Shown in pieces: positions 62,679-64,000 of a stretch of 64,000 bases of DNA. Origin of the DNA: Bordetella parapertussis (lineage in GTDB: Bacteria; Pseudomonadota; Gammaproteobacteria; Burkholderiales; Burkholderiaceae_B). Within the stretch, counting starts at the first letter, position 1. Each line of letters opens with the position of its first letter. The notes below the pieces were generated by a model that did no database searches, had not been told where the DNA came from, and saw nothing but the letters and a program-made list of their open reading frames with translations. The position numbers and the translations under genes were made by a program. Location: NCBI GenBank assembly GCA_945903445.1, contig CAMDNZ010000014.1, forward strand, positions 1 to 64,000, given 5' to 3'.

Positions 62679-64000
62679 CTACGCGCCCAGTTGCCGCAAC
62701 AAAGCGGCTCTGAATCGCTCAAACTCCCGATTGAAATCCAATGTACGCTTTTGCGAAGTCATCGCTGCCTGTAAGGCCGATCCGCCTTCGGGCCGGGCAC
62801 GCACCCACACCCACACCCGACGGTCGCGAATATAGAACATCGAGAACACGCCCAATATCAAGAACAGGCAGCCCAGATAGACGACATTCTTGCCTGGCGT
62901 GCGCGCCACTTGAAAGACGCTGGCCTGTACGTGCTCGAAATCTTGTAGCGCCATCAGCATGGGCGCGGGATACAACTTCAGATCGGACAATGCCGCAACG
63001 GCCAGGCGCGACCAATCGGCCGCCTCGGCGCGCGCCGACGCATCGTCACCGAGCGCAGGCAAACCGGCACGCTCGCGCGTCACGCCACGCAGCTCGCCCA
63101 TGGTCGCGCCGATCAATCGAACGACGATGTCGGCGGCGTGCGTCAATTGATCCGGCGGGGTATTCGTTTGCAGGAACTGGGCGACGCCTTGCAACCCCCC
63201 TTGTGCGAACGTGTCCAAGGCACGCGCGGCGGCACTTTCCAAGGCATCGCGCTCGGCCCCCTCGGGACGCGATCGAGCCGCGAACTGACGGGCGGCTTGC
63301 GTTCGGGCGCTGGCGTCGTCCAATGCGGCCCGTAGCCGAACGAACTCGCCTGCCGTGCCATCGTCGTCGGCAGGAATGCGAAGATAGCGGTAAACCTCGT
63401 TTTCGTTGGCGCGCGCGCCCGCCAACAACACCATGCTGCCGTCGAGCAGCACCGGTCGCATGTAGTTCTTGAACTCGTGCGCCTGACCAGCCGAGTCCAA
63501 CAAACGGTATTCGATGCTGGGGCCGACGTTGCGCAAGTTTTCGTTGTGCTGACCGGCGGCGCTACCCGTGACCGCAGCTAGATGATCGCCGAACTGAAGC
63601 TGAGGGGTTTCGTTCAATCCACCGGAAAAATCCTCGACGTTGATCGTGCGCAAGGCAGTCACCGTCAAGCGATGCGAGTCACCGGGCAAGGCTTGTTCGT
63701 CGCCCACTTTTCCGGCCACAGCCACACCGGTGGCCGATGTGCCCGTCAAGGGATACGCCAGCAGATCGACCCGACTGCCACCGTCGTCCAAGCTAGACTG
63801 ATAAACGGTGACGCCCTTGTAGCGCAAGGGCTCGTTGACTTCGATGGTGACATCGAAGCGTTCGCCGTTATCGGGGTCAGTCACCGTCACCTCGCTGGCA
63901 AAGCGACTGGGCATGCCGGTCGAGTAATAATCGACAACGAATTTTCTGAGTTCCATCGTAAACGGCAGCGGTTGCACCAAGGCCCCGTCGTTGACCATGA
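62679..64000 (-). CDS. resB: Cytochrome c biogenesis protein ResB, C-terminal part (cut by window edge)
   Basis: About 440 residues to the right window edge; the N-terminal membrane helices lie beyond it. The visible part is the large periplasmic domain, beginning near FTMELRKFVVDYY and containing VTVTDPDNGERFDVTIEVNEPLRYKG, plus the last membrane helix (NVVYLGCLFLILGVFSMFYI) and the RRVWVWVRARPEGG tail typical of ResB. It pairs with CcsB in system II cytochrome c maturation. The insertion between the periplasmic block and the last helix (about residues 230-330, Ala/Arg rich) is common in betaproteobacterial members. Confidence 0.92.
   Translation of the reverse strand, partial: MVNDGALVQPLPFTMELRKFVVDYYSTGMPSRFASEVTVTDPDNGERFDVTIEVNEPLRYKGVTVYQSSLDDGGSRVDLLAYPLTGTSATGVAVAGKVGDEQALPGDSHRLTVTALRTINVEDFSGGLNETPQLQFGDHLAAVTGSAAGQHNENLRNVGPSIEYRLLDSAGQAHEFKNYMRPVLLDGSMVLLAGARANENEVYRYLRIPADDDGTAGEFVRLRAALDDASARTQAARQFAARSRPEGAERDALESAAARALDTFAQGGLQGVAQFLQTNTPPDQLTHAADIVVRLIGATMGELRGVTRERAGLPALGDDASARAEAADWSRLAVAALSDLKLYPAPMLMALQDFEHVQASVFQVARTPGKNVVYLGCLFLILGVFSMFYIRDRRVWVWVRARPEGGSALQAAMTSQKRTLDFNREFERFRAALLRQLGA

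Overview
The window reads as chromosomal DNA of a high-GC betaproteobacterium, most likely order Burkholderiales, family Alcaligenaceae (Bordetella/Achromobacter relatives). The main support is the housekeeping block on the right: ssb, an MFS gene, uvrA, dgt, aroB, aroK, mrcA, cyaY, lptM, lysA and the resB/ccsB cytochrome c maturation pair. That order resembles Bordetella from memory; no database was consulted. No rRNA, tRNA, CRISPR array or insertion sequence was recognised.

Region 1 (about 1-19600) is a cell-surface polysaccharide locus. It opens with the tail of an RgpF-like glycan synthesis protein, a polytopic GT39-like glycosyltransferase and a Wzm/Wzt ABC exporter in visibly AT-richer DNA. 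A tightly coupled plus-strand operon follows. Its first three genes look like the actinobacterial pathway to polyprenyl-phosphate D-arabinose: a UbiA-type phosphoribosyltransferase carrying its own HAD phosphatase domain, a DprE1-like FAD oxidase and a DprE2-like SDR. Behind these come an NAD-epimerase, an FAD oxidoreductase, a GtrA protein, a broken LPG-synthase-TM-type gene, a large membrane protein that may be a GT-C glycosyltransferase, and an MBOAT plus AlgJ/AlgX-like acetylation pair. A 652-residue membrane protein and a WecA/MraY-family sugar-1-phosphate transferase close the region on the minus strand.

Region 2 (about 19800-37600) is mixed metabolism and transport: a CoxG-like protein, two exporters (DHA2 MFS, EamA), a fadN-like/thiolase beta-oxidation pair, a YbhP-like phosphohydrolase with cardiolipin synthase ClsB, aspS with an FmdB-type zinc ribbon gene, an antiporter, an APC permease, a PLP aminotransferase followed by a 34-bp tandem repeat, ubiA and a class V aminotransferase.

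Region 3 (37805-44503) is a complete zeaxanthin diglucoside cluster: crtX-crtY-crtI-crtB on the minus strand, crtZ convergent with crtB, and crtE divergent from crtX. FPP is converted to GGPP (CrtE), phytoene (CrtB), lycopene (CrtI), beta-carotene (CrtY), zeaxanthin (CrtZ) and its glucosides (CrtX). The 3' end of crtE contains a hairpin whose arms match the terminator of the neighbouring glutathione S-transferase gene, which may mark an insertion boundary.

Region 4 (44500-46400) holds two tandemly duplicated GST genes and a decayed aminoglycoside 3-N-acetyltransferase gene with an apparent start frameshift and a large in-frame internal deletion.

Region 5 (46400-64000) is the conserved core block described above, plus a Tat-exported-looking beta-carbonic anhydrase and an aldo/keto reductase. 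The window cuts both end genes.
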